In this document: in pieces, positions 62,211 through 64,000 of the stretch
Position numbering within the stretch: position 1 is the first letter of the stretch
How the letters are laid out: each line of letters opens with the position of its first letter
NCBI GenBank assembly: GCA_041200185.1
Contig: CP165730.1
Coordinates: 496,001-560,000 of the forward strand
Reading direction: 5' to 3'
DNA length: 64,000 nucleotides
DNA from: G041200185 sp041200185
GTDB lineage: Bacteria; Pseudomonadota; Alphaproteobacteria; BNTO01
The notes under the pieces: model-generated
Databases searched by the model: none
Told to the model about the DNA's origin: nothing
The model's input: the letters and a program-made list of their open reading frames with translations, nothing else
Translations under genes and position numbers: made by a program

Positions 62211-64000
62211 ATGGCAAAAGTCATAGGAATCGACCTTGGAACGACGAATTCGTGCGTTTCGGTCATGGAGGGAACGACACCACGCGTTCTTGAAAATGCG
62301 GAAGGAATGAGGACAACGCCGTCCATTGTTGGCTTCCTGACATCGGGTGAAAAGGTTGTCGGCAGTCCAGCGAAGAGACAGGCAGTGACTAACCCCGAAG
62401 GCACTCTTTTTGCAATTAAAAGGCTCATCGGCCGCCGCTATGACGACCCCATGACGCAAAGAGATCTGAATTTGGTGCCGTACAAAATTAGCGCCAACAG
62501 CAATGGAGATGCTTGGGTCAATGTCCGTGGTACCGATTATAGCCCCAGCCAGATTAGTGCGTTTATCCTTCAAAAGATGAAGGAAACAGCGGAGGCGCAC
62601 CTGGGTGAGAAGGTCACAGAGGCTGTGATCACGGTCCCTGCTTATTTCAACGACTCGCAGCGTCAAGCTACAAAAGACGCTGGCAAGATCGCAGGCCTCG
62701 ATGTTCTTAGGATTATTAATGAACCCACAGCTGCGGCTTTGGCCTACGGACTCGAAAAGCAAAAGAACGGAACCGTGGTGGTTTATGACTTGGGCGGTGG
62801 GACATTCGATATTTCCATTCTCGAGATTTCGGACGGTGTTTTTGAAGTTAAAGCCACGAATGGCGATACCTTCCTCGGAGGTGAAGATTTTGACTCAAGG
62901 ATTATCGACTTCATCGCCGATACCTTCCAAAAGGAAAACCAGATTGACCTCCGCAAGGACAAAATGGCTCTCCAAAGGCTCAAAGAAGCCGCAGAAAAGG
63001 CAAAAATCGAGTTGTCGTCGTCCCTTCAGACGGAGATTAACTTGCCGTTCATTACAGCTGATGCAAATGGACCAAAGCACTTACAGGTCACTTTGACGCG
63101 GGCGAAGTTCGAGTCTCTGGTAGAAGACCTCATCCAGCGGACCATTGAGCCCTGCAAGAAAGCTCTCGCTGATGCTGGATTGGCCGCGAAGGATGTTTCG
63201 GAAGTTATTATGGTTGGAGGTATGACCAGGATGCCGAAAGTCCTTGAAACCGTGAAGGAATTTTTTGGGAAAGAGCCGCATAGGGGAGTGAATCCTGATG
63301 AGGTCGTCGCTATCGGAGCCGCCGTTCAAGGTGCTATTCTTAAGGGAGATGTGAAAGATGTCCTCTTGCTTGATGTAACGCCACTCTCACTTGGAATTGA
63401 GACGTTAGGAGGGATCTTCACGCGACTCATCGACCGTAACACGACAATCCCAACTCACAAGAGTCAGGTCTTTTCAACAGCCGCTGACAATCAAACAGCT
63501 GTGACGATTAGCGTTTACCAAGGCGAACGCGAGATGGCTACGGAGAACAAGTTACTGGGGCAGTTTAACCTCGAGGGGATTCCACCAGCGCCGCGCGGTG
63601 TGCCGCAAATTGAAGTTAGCTTCGATATTGACGCCAACGGCATCGTACAGGTTTCTGCAAAGGATAAGGCAACGGGTAAGGAACAGCAGATCCGTATCCA
63701 GTCGTCAGGTGGCTTGTCTGAGGATGAGATCAATAAGATGATCAAAGATGCGGAGCTTAATGCTGCTGCCGATAAAGAACGCAAAGATCTCGTCGAGGCG
63801 AAAAACCACGCTGAGGCCCTTGTAGCTAGTACGGAGAAATCGTTAAGTGAGTATGGTGATAAGGTCTCATCAGAGGATAAAGCCAAAATTCAGCAGGATT
63901 TGGATGCTCTCAAGGAGGCAATCAAATCTGATCAAAAGGCCACCATTGACTCAGCCCTGACGGCCCTTTCCAACTCAGCTATGAAACTCGGCGAAGCGAT
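62211..64000 (+). CDS. dnaK: Chaperone protein DnaK (partial, runs off the window)
   Basis: Hsp70 chaperone. The ATPase domain begins VIGIDLGTTNSCVSVMEG and holds VPAYFNDSQRQATKDAG, INEPTAAALAYGLEK, DLGGGTFDISI and VMVGGMTRMPK-like (IMVGGMTRMPKV); the substrate domain follows (DVTPLSLGIETLGG) and the lid starts near GLSEDEINKMIKDAE. The reading stays open to the last base, with about 40 residues missing. AGGAG is five bases before ATG 62211; an in-frame ATG at 62208 is too close to it. dnaJ would be expected just beyond. Confidence 0.97.
   Translation, partial: MAKVIGIDLGTTNSCVSVMEGTTPRVLENAEGMRTTPSIVGFLTSGEKVVGSPAKRQAVTNPEGTLFAIKRLIGRRYDDPMTQRDLNLVPYKISANSNGDAWVNVRGTDYSPSQISAFILQKMKETAEAHLGEKVTEAVITVPAYFNDSQRQATKDAGKIAGLDVLRIINEPTAAALAYGLEKQKNGTVVVYDLGGGTFDISILEISDGVFEVKATNGDTFLGGEDFDSRIIDFIADTFQKENQIDLRKDKMALQRLKEAAEKAKIELSSSLQTEINLPFITADANGPKHLQVTLTRAKFESLVEDLIQRTIEPCKKALADAGLAAKDVSEVIMVGGMTRMPKVLETVKEFFGKEPHRGVNPDEVVAIGAAVQGAILKGDVKDVLLLDVTPLSLGIETLGGIFTRLIDRNTTIPTHKSQVFSTAADNQTAVTISVYQGEREMATENKLLGQFNLEGIPPAPRGVPQIEVSFDIDANGIVQVSAKDKATGKEQQIRIQSSGGLSEDEINKMIKDAELNAAADKERKDLVEAKNHAEALVASTEKSLSEYGDKVSSEDKAKIQQDLDALKEAIKSDQKATIDSALTALSNSAMKLGEA

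Overview
The window looks like part of the chromosome of an alphaproteobacterium with a host-associated, genome-eroding lifestyle. I infer an obligate intracellular lineage of the Holosporales or Rickettsiales kind, but no rRNA is present to confirm it. The grounds are the initiator-type tRNA-Met, an HrcA/DnaK pair, meso-DAP type peptidoglycan genes, a thymidine kinase, ankyrin and Sel1 repeat proteins, many unrecognised proteins with signal peptides, broken genes, insertion-sequence remnants, and much intergenic DNA. Housekeeping genes are scattered rather than kept in their classical operons.

Layout. 1-5.2 kb: a short membrane ORF and a RluD-type pseudouridine synthase, a lipoprotein on the other strand, DprA, and a SixA-type phosphatase. 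5.2-6.3 kb: non-coding. 6.3-9.6 kb: a leader that looks like a transcription attenuator, then overlapping murE and murF. 9.9-14.9 kb: a secreted protein, an outer-membrane barrel candidate, a truncated FlaA1-like membrane protein and a secreted HExxH protein. 15.0-20.7 kb: a small membrane protein, tdk, rimM, an inactive/active pair of M16 peptidases, and hrcA, all forward; recR faces them. 22.4-26.2 kb: a disordered ORF running into a pyrH fragment, comF, and a damaged IS5-family element. 26.9-29.1 kb: potA and potB without potC or potD. 29.4-34.6 kb: a decayed coiled-coil gene, a lipoprotein with a nucleoside phosphorylase fold, fabD and a polytopic membrane protein. 34.7-39.6 kb: lspA, two secreted proteins (one HExxH), rpsU with a clear promoter and terminator, a MazG-like hydrolase and a small secreted protein. 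39.6-47.4 kb, reverse strand: ddl, murB and murC as one overlapping operon, then recF-gyrB. 48.4-53.1 kb: lineage-specific genes (a frameshifted secreted protein, an ankyrin protein, a Pro/Gln-rich repeat protein, a DUF2628-like membrane protein). 53.1-62 kb: sparse DNA with an IS remnant, a RluC-type synthase, a Sel1 lipoprotein, tRNA-fMet with a broken TfoX-like gene abutting it, tRNA-Gln and two unrecognised genes with strong promoters. 62.2 kb to the end: dnaK, cut by the window edge.

How the genes fit together. MurE, MurF, MurC, MurB and Ddl give most of the cytoplasmic route to UDP-MurNAc-pentapeptide, so the organism probably makes peptidoglycan. DprA, ComF, RecF and RecR, with a broken TfoX-like gene, suggest a residual DNA-uptake or recombination toolkit. 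HrcA probably represses heat-shock genes, perhaps including dnaK here. LspA would mature the four or so lipoproteins seen. The numerous secreted or surface candidates, two of them with zinc-protease motifs, are the most likely host-interaction factors. I found no CRISPR array, prophage, or recognisable defence or secretion system. The most unusual items are the His-codon leader before murE, the low-complexity insertions in RecF and MurE, the lipoprotein nucleoside phosphorylase, the Pro/Gln repeat protein, the odd initiator tRNA, and two families of dispersed repeats.
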